IMG/VR virus record: IMGVR_UViG_3300032050_000061
Span: 1-64,000 of that record
DNA length: 64,000 nt
DNA from: a virus
Direction: 5' to 3' (one strand)
Shown here piece after piece: positions 23,737 through 32,028 of the stretch (its first letter is position 1; each line of letters begins with the position of its first letter). The translations under genes and the position numbers were made by a program. Under the pieces are notes generated by a model. It had not been told where the DNA came from. It worked only from the letters and a program-made list of their open reading frames with translations, and did no database searches.

Positions 23737-26277
23737 TTAAAATGAGAAAAATTTATCAGATTTTGTAATTTTTAACTGTAAATGCCCCCATCCTAATGCT
23801 TTATAAAAATCTTCTAATTTATTCTGCATTTCATGCTCAAAAATCTTATCATAATCAATGTAATTTTTGATGAAAGATTCTACCTCTTCCGGATCATCTG
23901 CTCCCTTAAAAGCTATTGTTTCTAATCCTAATGGGTTTTGTTTAAGATATACCCATTTCATTTTATCACCATTCTTCATAGGTGAGTATTTAAACCCACA
24001 ATTAAAGTGCTTCAACAATTGATTATAAGTCCAAGCAGCTTTAACATGCGCAGGAGTTCCTTTAAGGAATTGGAACATCGCGCCTTTTGCGGGAGTATAT
24101 TTTGAAAGTTCTTTTACCGAACTACTTTTAGCAATGTTATATGGTTTAACTAATGGAAGTGAACCTTTGAAATTAATAATCTTTTCATCCATAGTTTCCT
24201 TTGTTTCACCCTTTAATATATCAATAAGGGTTTGCCTCATAAAATCTTTGAATGATTGAGGAAACGATGAACGAACTACATCTAAACCTTTTACATCTAA
24301 TCTATCTACCGGAACTCCATTTTCTGCAATAATCCATTGTGCATATCTTTTCTTTGCAATCCATAATCCGGCCCTAGCAACGAATTCTTTTTTAATCTGA
24401 AAACGATGTTTATCTTTTGGAACATTTATTAATTTTTCAGATAATATATCATAAAAATTATTGAGATAATCCTGTGTTTCTCCAGCGATACCATCTACTA
24501 ATTTAGCAACTTCACTATCTTCCATTTGTTTCCAATTAGGATGCCTATGGTCTAATAATGGAACTGCGGAAAAGAATACTGAATCAGTATCAATATAAAT
24601 GTTGTAATCTGCTTCCTTTGTTCCTAACTCTTTATTGTATTTTATATTAGTCATATCGGCGGTGGATTTAATTACCGTTTGACCAGTAATCGTAACCGCT
24701 TCCGCATTATCAATATCGTAAAAACGAAATGAAGGTAATCCTAATACACCATAAAGTGAGTTAAGAAGAATTTTTTGAACCAATTGTCTTTTCTTATAAA
24801 ATGCATATTTTTCTTTATCACCCGCTTCTCCAAATTGCTTTTCTAGCTTTCGGAATTCAACCCTCTTTTGAAACCATTCATCCAATATTGCAGGAATACA
24901 ACCGATTTTATCATTCCTATAAATTACACCATTTGAAGCAATAGAGTATCCACTATCGTTGAGAAACTCTTTGAACTTTTCTTTTGTAATTTGCTTTCCT
25001 TGTATTGAATAAGAATCATCCAATCCCTTTAAGTATCTTTGTATATCCCAATTATCAACCTTACCCATTTTGGTTTCGGGTGATATATTTAAGGTCATAA
25101 TAATAGATGGATAAAGAGATGTTAAATCCAAGTCATATACCCAATCGTATTTACCAACGATAGGGTCTTTCACATACGCACCAATAAACTTTTCATCTTT
25201 TGCACTCTCATCGATTCCACCGGTTTCTCTCATAGAATCAATCATTCTATCTGAATCCTCTTTCTTCATTTTATTAGGTGCTACTAATCCTCTTTGGCGT
25301 AAGAAACATAAGAGTGCTCCCTCTAATGGTCGTGAAGTGAAAAAAACATCTTCATAGGCAACGTGTCCGGCGTGTGCAATACCTCTACACAAATCGATAA
25401 ATTGTAGCTTCTTATCCATATCTACAATCAACCTAACATCTTCCAAGTTATATTCGATAAACTTTTCTTTATCTTTTTCAAATAACTCATCCAAGTTTCC
25501 GGTGTATTCAACCTTACCTCTACCTAATTCAATCTTTGCGACCGTATCTAATCGGTAGTTGTCTAATTCAGTATAATTGTATTCTTTATATAGAACTAAA
25601 TAATCTAATGCCGATACTCCACCAATAAACCATTTTTTTCTATAAGGTGAATAGAATACCTCTCTAATCGGAGATAATCTTTTTGCTTGTCTTTCACCCA
25701 AAAGGTTTTTCAGACGATTAAATAGATAGGGAACGTCAAAGAAATCTATATTCCATCCGGTTATAATTGTTGGGGAAATAGATTCGTATATATCTAAAAA
25801 TTTATTCAGCATCTCCTTTTCAGTATCGAATGGAGCCACTAATCTATTTCCGGATTTGGATGGTTGTATTGTTCGATTCTTGTCTAATACTAATACATAA
25901 TAAAAATCTTCAACTGAATCATGAACAGCGATTGATGTAATTTCGTTTTCTGCCTTTTCAGTATCAGGTAGACCAGAATTCATTTCAACCTCAATATCAA
26001 AAGTAAGAACTTTATGCCCTTCGGAGGGTAAATCTGAATTGGTATATAAATCTACCAATACTCTGGTTATTTCAGGAACATCAGATTCAAATAAAGATGA
26101 ATCTTCTTTTTCGTATTTAAAAACCTTTGTTAATTTATCTCCATATATGGATGTCCATTCACCGTTTACCGCAGGTTTAAAAGCGTAACGTTGATATGGC
26201 ATTGTAAAGTATCCCTTTACATCATCCCATATATGGATAGTATTTGTATTTCTTTGGTAGTATATATTTTGATACAT
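23737..26277 (-). CDS. gp43: Family B DNA polymerase (T4 gp43-like)
   Basis: An 846-residue replicative polymerase. The 3'-5' exonuclease domain has Exo I DIEVE (94-98), Exo II GWNIDFFDVPYL (174-185) and Exo III YNLEDVRLI (276-284). The polymerase motifs are A DLDLTSLYPS (382-391), B KILLNSLYG (502-510) and C YIDTDSVFF (561-569). The C-terminus ends in hydrophobic residues (KSDKFFSF) suited to binding the clamp. T4 gp43 has 898 residues, so length is normal. It is complete and not interrupted by an intein. A host-type promoter with a short leader precedes it. A second, family-A-like polymerase is encoded at 43157-44398. Confidence 0.96.
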   Translation of the reverse strand: MYQNIYYQRNTNTIHIWDDVKGYFTMPYQRYAFKPAVNGEWTSIYGDKLTKVFKYEKEDSSLFESDVPEITRVLVDLYTNSDLPSEGHKVLTFDIEVEMNSGLPDTEKAENEITSIAVHDSVEDFYYVLVLDKNRTIQPSKSGNRLVAPFDTEKEMLNKFLDIYESISPTIITGWNIDFFDVPYLFNRLKNLLGERQAKRLSPIREVFYSPYRKKWFIGGVSALDYLVLYKEYNYTELDNYRLDTVAKIELGRGKVEYTGNLDELFEKDKEKFIEYNLEDVRLIVDMDKKLQFIDLCRGIAHAGHVAYEDVFFTSRPLEGALLCFLRQRGLVAPNKMKKEDSDRMIDSMRETGGIDESAKDEKFIGAYVKDPIVGKYDWVYDLDLTSLYPSIIMTLNISPETKMGKVDNWDIQRYLKGLDDSYSIQGKQITKEKFKEFLNDSGYSIASNGVIYRNDKIGCIPAILDEWFQKRVEFRKLEKQFGEAGDKEKYAFYKKRQLVQKILLNSLYGVLGLPSFRFYDIDNAEAVTITGQTVIKSTADMTNIKYNKELGTKEADYNIYIDTDSVFFSAVPLLDHRHPNWKQMEDSEVAKLVDGIAGETQDYLNNFYDILSEKLINVPKDKHRFQIKKEFVARAGLWIAKKRYAQWIIAENGVPVDRLDVKGLDVVRSSFPQSFKDFMRQTLIDILKGETKETMDEKIINFKGSLPLVKPYNIAKSSSVKELSKYTPAKGAMFQFLKGTPAHVKAAWTYNQLLKHFNCGFKYSPMKNGDKMKWVYLKQNPLGLETIAFKGADDPEEVESFIKNYIDYDKIFEHEMQNKLEDFYKALGWGHLQLKITKSDKFFSF

Positions 26278-26293
26278 CGTAACTTTTAATTAG

Positions 26294-26325
26294 CAAATAT
26301 AATAATAATTTTTGAAATCTCCAAC
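26294..26325 (-). promoter_or_regulatory. Bacteroidota-type promoter upstream of DNA polymerase
   Basis: Minus-strand GTTG(GA) at 26322-26325, 20 nt, then TATATTTG at 26294-26301, the full -7 consensus. The polymerase ATG follows after 16 nt. The promoter lies in the gap between the thioredoxin gene and the polymerase gene. Confidence 0.75.
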
Positions 26326-26329
26326 TGAA

Positions 26330-26590
26330 TTAGAGATTTTCATTAATTGCATTAGTATATGCTAATTTTGATTGAACTCCACTAAATCTACTTACTTCCA
26401 CACCATTTTTTTCAATAACAACAGTCGGAACTGAACGAACTCCGTATTGAGCTGCTAATTCAAAGTTTTCATCAACATCTATATCTTCGAACTTTACATT
26501 AGAATAACCACTTTTCACTTCTTCAAAAACTGGCTTTAAGGCTTTGCATGGCCCACACCAACTTGCACTAAATTTTTTTACACTAATCAT
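26330..26590 (-). CDS. Thioredoxin-like protein
   Basis: An 86-residue thioredoxin fold with the active site WCGPC at residues 11-15, the cis-proline motif VPTVVI near residue 54, and the GVEVSRFSG strand-turn-strand. It is shorter than host thioredoxins (about 105), missing the first beta strand and helix, as often seen in phage forms. It sits between ribonucleotide reductase NrdA (20 nt away) and polymerase gp43. Reducing the C-terminal cysteines of NrdA is the obvious role, and the gene order supports it. A T7-like processivity role is not suggested because the polymerase is family B. Confidence 0.85.
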   Translation of the reverse strand: MISVKKFSASWCGPCKALKPVFEEVKSGYSNVKFEDIDVDENFELAAQYGVRSVPTVVIEKNGVEVSRFSGVQSKLAYTNAINENL

Positions 26591-26609
26591 ATTATTTTAT
26601 TTTAATTTA

Positions 26610-28391
26610 TTAACCTTCACAACTTACACACTCTGGATCCATTGCCTTTGCCGCTATATCACCTCTTAATACCGATTCGGTTCTCATATAGTAAAGTGTT
26701 TTAACACCTTGTTTCCATGCTTCCAAATGAACTTGATTAACCCATTTTGGTTCTGCGGTTGCAGGAAATGCTAAATTTAGAGAAACTGCTTGGTCGATGT
26801 ATTGTTGTCTCACACCTGCTTGTCTTACTAAATCCAATTGATTAATTTCTTTAAATGTTTTGAATACATCTTTTACTGAACTACATCGATGTGCCCTTTC
26901 ATCAATTGATACTTCTTTACACTCAACTAATTTATCACCTGAAAAACACCAATCATCTAAAAAATCCAATCCTTGTACCGAACCTCCATCTGCAAGAATT
27001 TGATCCCATACTTCTTTATTGTTTTTACCAATCTTACGAAGCACTCTTTCCAATTCAGGATTTTTTCTAATAAATGTTCCTTTTGAAGTTTGTTCGGTGA
27101 ATACATTTGCTGCCCACGGCTCAATACCACTACTTACATTACCACTTAATTTTGAGTTTGATACAGTCGGTGCTACTGCTCTTAAATGTGTATTACGGAA
27201 TCCACTCTCTCTACACCAAAGAGGTTCTCCATATTCTGCTGCCAAATCTCTACTTGCACTCTCACTTTCTATTTTCATTTGTGAGAAAATCTTACGAGTT
27301 TCAAATTGGGCTTGTAATCCTTCAAATGGTATTCCCTTTTGTTGTAGGTAAGTATGCCACCCTAATACACCTAATCCTAAGGCTCTGCCTCTTTCTGCTG
27401 AACGAACTGAATTTTCAAAACCTTTCATATTCTTAGCTCTTTGTAAGAACTCCTCCAATACACCATCTAAGAAGATAGTAGATGTATAAACTAAATCAGT
27501 ATCTTTCCATTCATCGTACTTTGCTAAGTTTAAGGAACTCAAACAACAAACGAATGAATGTTGCTCATCGGTATGTAATACAATCTCTGAACAAATGTTA
27601 GTCATGTGAACTTTTAAACCATTCTTTTTGTACATTTCAGGATTTGCTTTGTTCACATTTCCTTTGTACATAATGTAAGGTTCTCCAGTTGCTTTTCTTT
27701 TCTGAAGTAATTTACCCCATTTTCTTCTTGCTTCCGGATCTCCTTCTTCTAATTTTTTCATAAACTTATCACTCACTACTACACATTGGTGTAAGTTAAG
27801 TGATTGACGGTTTACATCACCCTTTGGTTCTCTAATCTCTAAAAAATCATCAAAATCTTTATGTTCGATTTTTATGTTCACCGATGCCGCACCTCTACGA
27901 ACCGCTCCTTGATTAGTTGCTAAGATGGTAGAATCGTATATTTTTGCAAATGGTACAATACCATCGGATGTTCCATTACCGGTGATTTTAGAACCCGCAG
28001 GTCGTATCATATTGATTCCAATACCAACACCACCACCATGCTTTGCCAACAACATCAACTCTAAATTCTTTGAACCAATCTCATAGATACTATCACCCAC
28101 ATCAATACCAAAACATGAAATAGGCAATCCTCTATCAGTACCAGTATTTGATAGTACTGGTGTAGCTAAACACAACCATCCTTTCCAAATGTAATCAAAA
28201 AATTTTGTTGCCAATTGTGGTTTCTCTAATCTTTTGGCTACCGCAGTAGCAACTCTCCAATATGCATCTTTTGGTTTTTCTCCTGCCTGCAAATATGTTT
28301 TAGATATAGTCTTTACATAAATCTCATTATTTCCCCAAGATGGAAAATCAACATCTACCTCCCAACCGAGTTCTTCGCCGTAATTCTTCAT
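26610..28391 (-). CDS. nrdA: Class I ribonucleotide reductase large subunit
   Basis: A 593-residue NrdA, clearly shorter than the usual 700-760, because the N-terminal ATP-cone is absent. The catalytic site residues are conserved: C93 (PISCFG), N265-C267-E269 (TNICSEI), and C282/C283 for the second redox cysteine. The YY pair for radical transfer is in TLYYMRT near residue 572, and CVSC near 588-591 is the redox shuttle tail. It reduces ribonucleotides to deoxyribonucleotides. NrdB lies 20 nt upstream and thioredoxin 20 nt downstream, a complete dNTP module. Lack of the cone suggests no dATP shut-off. Confidence 0.93.
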   Translation of the reverse strand: MKNYGEELGWEVDVDFPSWGNNEIYVKTISKTYLQAGEKPKDAYWRVATAVAKRLEKPQLATKFFDYIWKGWLCLATPVLSNTGTDRGLPISCFGIDVGDSIYEIGSKNLELMLLAKHGGGVGIGINMIRPAGSKITGNGTSDGIVPFAKIYDSTILATNQGAVRRGAASVNIKIEHKDFDDFLEIREPKGDVNRQSLNLHQCVVVSDKFMKKLEEGDPEARRKWGKLLQKRKATGEPYIMYKGNVNKANPEMYKKNGLKVHMTNICSEIVLHTDEQHSFVCCLSSLNLAKYDEWKDTDLVYTSTIFLDGVLEEFLQRAKNMKGFENSVRSAERGRALGLGVLGWHTYLQQKGIPFEGLQAQFETRKIFSQMKIESESASRDLAAEYGEPLWCRESGFRNTHLRAVAPTVSNSKLSGNVSSGIEPWAANVFTEQTSKGTFIRKNPELERVLRKIGKNNKEVWDQILADGGSVQGLDFLDDWCFSGDKLVECKEVSIDERAHRCSSVKDVFKTFKEINQLDLVRQAGVRQQYIDQAVSLNLAFPATAEPKWVNQVHLEAWKQGVKTLYYMRTESVLRGDIAAKAMDPECVSCEG

Positions 28392-28411
28392 AAATTTAAT
28401 TCTTAATTTTT

Positions 28412-29425
28412 TTAAAATATATCATCCCAATTTTCACCTTCACCTGCTTTACTATAATCAGTAGGTCTGATAGCAAAGAAATCAGTATGTGTCACACCTC
28501 CTGTTAAATGGTAGAACCAATCTAATTGAGATGCCTTTTTTTCGGTGTATTCAAAATAGCCATCGCCACCTTTAATTGGGTTATATCCTAACTCTCCTAA
28601 TTTTTCATTAATTCTTTTTGTAATGAATTCTTTTAGGTCATCTGCTTTAAGGTTTTCTAAATCACCCATTTCAAAAATCTTATCAATAAATTTGTGTTCT
28701 AAATCTCTAATTATTTCTGCTGCTTTGTAGATATCAACTTTTGCTTCTTCTAACAATTCAGGATACTCACTACACATGTGTCTGAATAATTGACAACCCA
28801 TCTTCGAATGCAGTGATTCATCTCTAACACTCCACTTCATTTGTTGTCCAATTCCTTTTAGTAAGTTTCTCATTTGGAAACTATAAAGAACTGCGAATGA
28901 AGAATATAATGCCACACCTTCTGCAAATGCCGAAAAGATGGCCAATGAACGAGCAACTTCAATTCTTGCTTTTGGATTAGTTTTTAAATCTTCCGGTGTC
29001 CAATCAGCAGTTGTATTAGTCAATAGTTCAAATCTTTCCTTCATCGCTTCATCGTGTAGGAAACCTTCGAAATCATCTAATCCTAATGTTTCATTAAGAT
29101 ATGAATATGCTACTGAATGTATTGTTTCTTGCGAACCAAACGCCATTGCCATTTGTCTAATCTCATGCTTTGGAAACCATTTGGTAACCATGCCTGTCCA
29201 ATAATCGGATACGGCACATTCGGTTTGAGCAAATCCTAAAAGGATGTTACCAACTAAATGTTTTTCTTCTTTTGTTAAATTTTCATTCCAATCCTTCACA
29301 TCCATCTGCATAGGGATTTCGGTATGTAACCAAAAAGCCTGCATTTGCTTCAACCAACCTTCGGTATAGTATTCTGGATATTCAAATGGTTTAAATGGAA
29401 TTCTTTCGGTAAATAATTTGCTCAT
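28412..29425 (-). CDS. nrdB: Class I ribonucleotide reductase small subunit
   Basis: A 337-residue ferritin-like radical subunit. Ligand candidates, by spacing against E. coli NrdB, are E69 (AQTEC), E100 and H103 (ETIHSVAY), E169 (AFAEGV), E203 and H206 (DESLH). Y107, 7 residues after E100, is the expected radical tyrosine. E69 takes the place of the usual Asp (E. coli D84; 31 residues before the next Glu in both), which is unusual. The C-terminus ends in acidic/aromatic residues (ENWDDIF) used to bind NrdA. The gap of about 95 nt upstream (29426-29521) holds no recognisable host-type promoter. Confidence 0.92.
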   Translation of the reverse strand: MSKLFTERIPFKPFEYPEYYTEGWLKQMQAFWLHTEIPMQMDVKDWNENLTKEEKHLVGNILLGFAQTECAVSDYWTGMVTKWFPKHEIRQMAMAFGSQETIHSVAYSYLNETLGLDDFEGFLHDEAMKERFELLTNTTADWTPEDLKTNPKARIEVARSLAIFSAFAEGVALYSSFAVLYSFQMRNLLKGIGQQMKWSVRDESLHSKMGCQLFRHMCSEYPELLEEAKVDIYKAAEIIRDLEHKFIDKIFEMGDLENLKADDLKEFITKRINEKLGELGYNPIKGGDGYFEYTEKKASQLDWFYHLTGGVTHTDFFAIRPTDYSKAGEGENWDDIF

Positions 29426-29521
29426 CTTTAAAACTTTGTTTTGTTATTAAGGTAAGAATAAATAGGATATATACCGTAAAAAATTTTAGGTTCTTTAGAA
29501 AATTTTTTCATTAATATTTCT

Positions 29522-30580
29522 TTAGTTTTTTTTGTTAAAAATAAAGATAGGTTCGTATTTTATACCCTTCCCAGCAATACTGGATAATGCAAGTTTTATT
29601 GTTTTTTCTAATACAAATCCTTCTTCTTCCGCTACTCTAATCGTTTCACTTTCTATATCTTTATGTTTAGGAGTATTTGCTATATTTAATAACATTTTAC
29701 CCCCACTTTTTAAGCCAATATGACAATTTGCCATAGTTTGTTTTAAAAATCCATCCACCCATAAATGTGGTGTAGGGTATTTTTTATATGATTGGGTTTC
29801 CTCATCACTATATTTTTCAGTATCGAAATAAGGTGGTGAAGTAAAACACAAATCTAATGAATCTTTTTCTGGTACGAATACTTCCGAACCTAATTGGTGG
29901 AGTATAACATTTTTACCATAAAAATTTAGGTCTTTATTTAATTTACCTAATCCCTCATAAGTTTTACCGCTAGGATCAGTTCCTATATACGTTTTACAAT
30001 TACTCGTTAGGAATCCAATTAATCTACCTCCCCATCCACAACTCATATCCCACACGGTCTCCCCACCATAGTTATTATATATCCATTTAGCAGCCGAAGG
30101 TCTGAAATTACTGACAGTTTGGTTGCCACCATATATTTTGAAATTTTGTCTTAAACGATTTAGGGTAAATTTACCATCACTATGTTTAAGATGCCAATTC
30201 CAAGTCTTTCTAATAATTTCTTTGAACTTACTATCATCATTCCAATAATCAATTGGTTTCATTTTACTATTACCACATTGAACATCTATCCAATGGGGAA
30301 AATAACTCCATGCCAATCCTAAACAATGCATTGTTTGGTCAATATAACCATCTTTAAATAAAGTTGATTCATCAAACTCACTTAAAGATTTCATATCACC
30401 AATCATATTATCGGTGGTTGAATGGTAGTGAGGAAATCCTTTTTTTCGATGATACTTAAAAATTATATCTAATGCTGATTGAACATCATCTATTTCTTTT
30501 ATATTTTGAGTTATTCTTTCATACTCTAAATCTAACTCATCCCATTCTATAAACTTAGCAAAAGTATTATAGTTTATCAT
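29522..30580 (-). CDS. DNA methyltransferase-like protein with TSPPY motif, paralogue 3
   Basis: A 352-residue relative of the two proteins encoded at 17277-19714. The shared blocks are FRPSAAKWIYNNY, then VWDMSCGWGGRLIGF (SAM site), CFTSPPYFDTEKYSDEETQS (catalytic block) and a C-terminal beta strand ending in FIFNKKN. It lacks their N-terminal sequence and has a different one, so it may recognise another site. It overlaps the next upstream gene by 14 nt. Three paralogues plus a separate beta-class enzyme at 30865 make methylation a prominent theme in this genome. Confidence 0.78.
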   Translation of the reverse strand: MINYNTFAKFIEWDELDLEYERITQNIKEIDDVQSALDIIFKYHRKKGFPHYHSTTDNMIGDMKSLSEFDESTLFKDGYIDQTMHCLGLAWSYFPHWIDVQCGNSKMKPIDYWNDDSKFKEIIRKTWNWHLKHSDGKFTLNRLRQNFKIYGGNQTVSNFRPSAAKWIYNNYGGETVWDMSCGWGGRLIGFLTSNCKTYIGTDPSGKTYEGLGKLNKDLNFYGKNVILHQLGSEVFVPEKDSLDLCFTSPPYFDTEKYSDEETQSYKKYPTPHLWVDGFLKQTMANCHIGLKSGGKMLLNIANTPKHKDIESETIRVAEEEGFVLEKTIKLALSSIAGKGIKYEPIFIFNKKN

Positions 30581-30872
30581 TTAACTCATCTTCAAATTTG
30601 CTTATAATAATCGGTGATATGTCTTCCCCATCGTCATTTGTAATTTTTAATCCTATTACATTGTATGAAAGGTATTCAACTGCCAATTCTTCGGAAAGTT
30701 GGTGGTCTTTTATAAGAATATCTACCATTGATTTATAATCATATATAATTTTTTTAGAATCAACATCATATCCTAATATAGCATTATCAAAATAATCTAA
30801 TATAGCCATTCCAGCACATATTTCATCAACTAATCCAATTTTATTTTCCATATTACGTTTGTTATTATCCAA
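30567..30872 (-). CDS. Conserved small phage protein of unknown function
   Basis: A 101-residue acidic protein. It begins with MDNNKRNMENK, and the second ATG at 30851 would be an equally reasonable start. The core YDYKSMVDILIKDHQLSEEL plus AVEYLSYNVIG follows a pattern I associate with many T4-like phages, with a helical repeat and the conserved NVIG turn. It contains no catalytic residues. It overlaps both methyltransferase genes beside it (14 nt and 8 nt), so it is in the same transcript; a link to methylation is unproven. Confidence 0.6.
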   Translation of the reverse strand: MDNNKRNMENKIGLVDEICAGMAILDYFDNAILGYDVDSKKIIYDYKSMVDILIKDHQLSEELAVEYLSYNVIGLKITNDDGEDISPIIISKFEDELNDKL

Positions 30873-32025
30873 AAAATTTATTTACCGTTTCTTTTAATTT
30901 AGGGGTTACTTCTACTTTTTTACCTTTTTCTTCTTTGTATGGATTGCCGATTTCGTAATCTATTCTAGTCTCTGCAATTTGAAAATATTCTTTTTCTCTT
31001 TCAATGCCAATGAAGTCAAATCCACCTCTTACTGCCGCTTTACCAGTTGAACCACTACCCATAAACGGGTCAAGAGTTGTTCCACCATTTGGTGTTACTA
31101 AACGGATTAGGTATAACATTAAATCAGTTGGTTTTACGGTTGGGTGTGTATTATCACCTCCTTCATTTCTATCACCCTTTGATGCTTTCGGGCAATAAAA
31201 GAAGCGTGATGCGGCTTCATATTGTTCATCTAATATCTTACCTGCTTCTTCATCAAAGATTACATTAGCAGGAAATCTACCAGTTGGATTATAGTTTTGT
31301 GGTTTTAACATTGAGTAATCGCCATAGATTTGGTTTGAACCCATTGTGCTACCGAAATCAGCGTGTTGGTTTTTGTTAATGCTCTCTGCTTTATCAGCTT
31401 CACTTACAAAATCAATTCTACTATCATCTATGTTTACACCACCGACACCCCATTCTAATACATTACCTGCTACGTTACCCTTGAAAGGTTTTCTTGCCAT
31501 TACTATTGGTTCGTGTGCGGGTTTTAATGCAGTTCCCCATCCCTCCCATTCGTTATTTATAATTTGTTGTGTAGTATCATTCTCTATATCTGAACTAAAC
31601 ATTCTACCTTTTTTATAATCAATTTGACCGGTTGGTTTATAATCGTTACCCATTCTTGCTTCACGTAAGGCCTTTGGATTTGATTTGCCGGTCTTTTCTA
31701 ATGCATCTACTGCTTTACCGATGTTATGTGATTTTGGAAACCCACTACCATATATCCACATAATCTGGTCTCTAATCTCAAACCCTGCATCTTCAATCCT
31801 TACTGCCATTCTGTGATAAGTTCTACTACCTGCGAATGATAATAAGTGTCCGCCTGGCTTTAATACCCTCATACACTCTTCCCATATAGCCTGTGAGGGA
31901 ACATCGTAATCCCATTTCTTTCCCATAAAGGAAAGTCCGTATGGTGGGTCTGTAACAATTGAATCAATAGAGTTATCTTCTAATTCTTTTAGTTTATCTA
32001 AACAATCTCCTAATAGTAATTTCAT
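30865..32025 (-). CDS. Adenine/cytosine amino-methyltransferase (beta-class order)
   Basis: A 386-residue DNA methyltransferase of the N4/N6 type. The catalytic motif is TDPPYG (25-30), and the SAM-binding motif LDPFMGSGSTG lies near residue 330, so the order is motif IV - recognition - motif I (beta class). A long central region (about 120-290) is the likely target-recognition domain. The block HPTVKPTDLM is typical before motif I. Unlike the three TSPPY paralogues, this one resembles solitary phage and host methyltransferases. No restriction endonuclease partner was found within the window, so self-protection or anti-restriction is the likely role. Confidence 0.9.
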   Translation of the reverse strand: MKLLLGDCLDKLKELEDNSIDSIVTDPPYGLSFMGKKWDYDVPSQAIWEECMRVLKPGGHLLSFAGSRTYHRMAVRIEDAGFEIRDQIMWIYGSGFPKSHNIGKAVDALEKTGKSNPKALREARMGNDYKPTGQIDYKKGRMFSSDIENDTTQQIINNEWEGWGTALKPAHEPIVMARKPFKGNVAGNVLEWGVGGVNIDDSRIDFVSEADKAESINKNQHADFGSTMGSNQIYGDYSMLKPQNYNPTGRFPANVIFDEEAGKILDEQYEAASRFFYCPKASKGDRNEGGDNTHPTVKPTDLMLYLIRLVTPNGGTTLDPFMGSGSTGKAAVRGGFDFIGIEREKEYFQIAETRIDYEIGNPYKEEKGKKVEVTPKLKETVNKFFG

Positions 32026-32028
32026 AAC

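Noticed and set aside
27019-27436. Overlapping plus-strand frames opposite nrdA
   Set aside because: Shadow frames of a strongly conserved gene; composition rich in Leu/Ser/His as expected of antisense.
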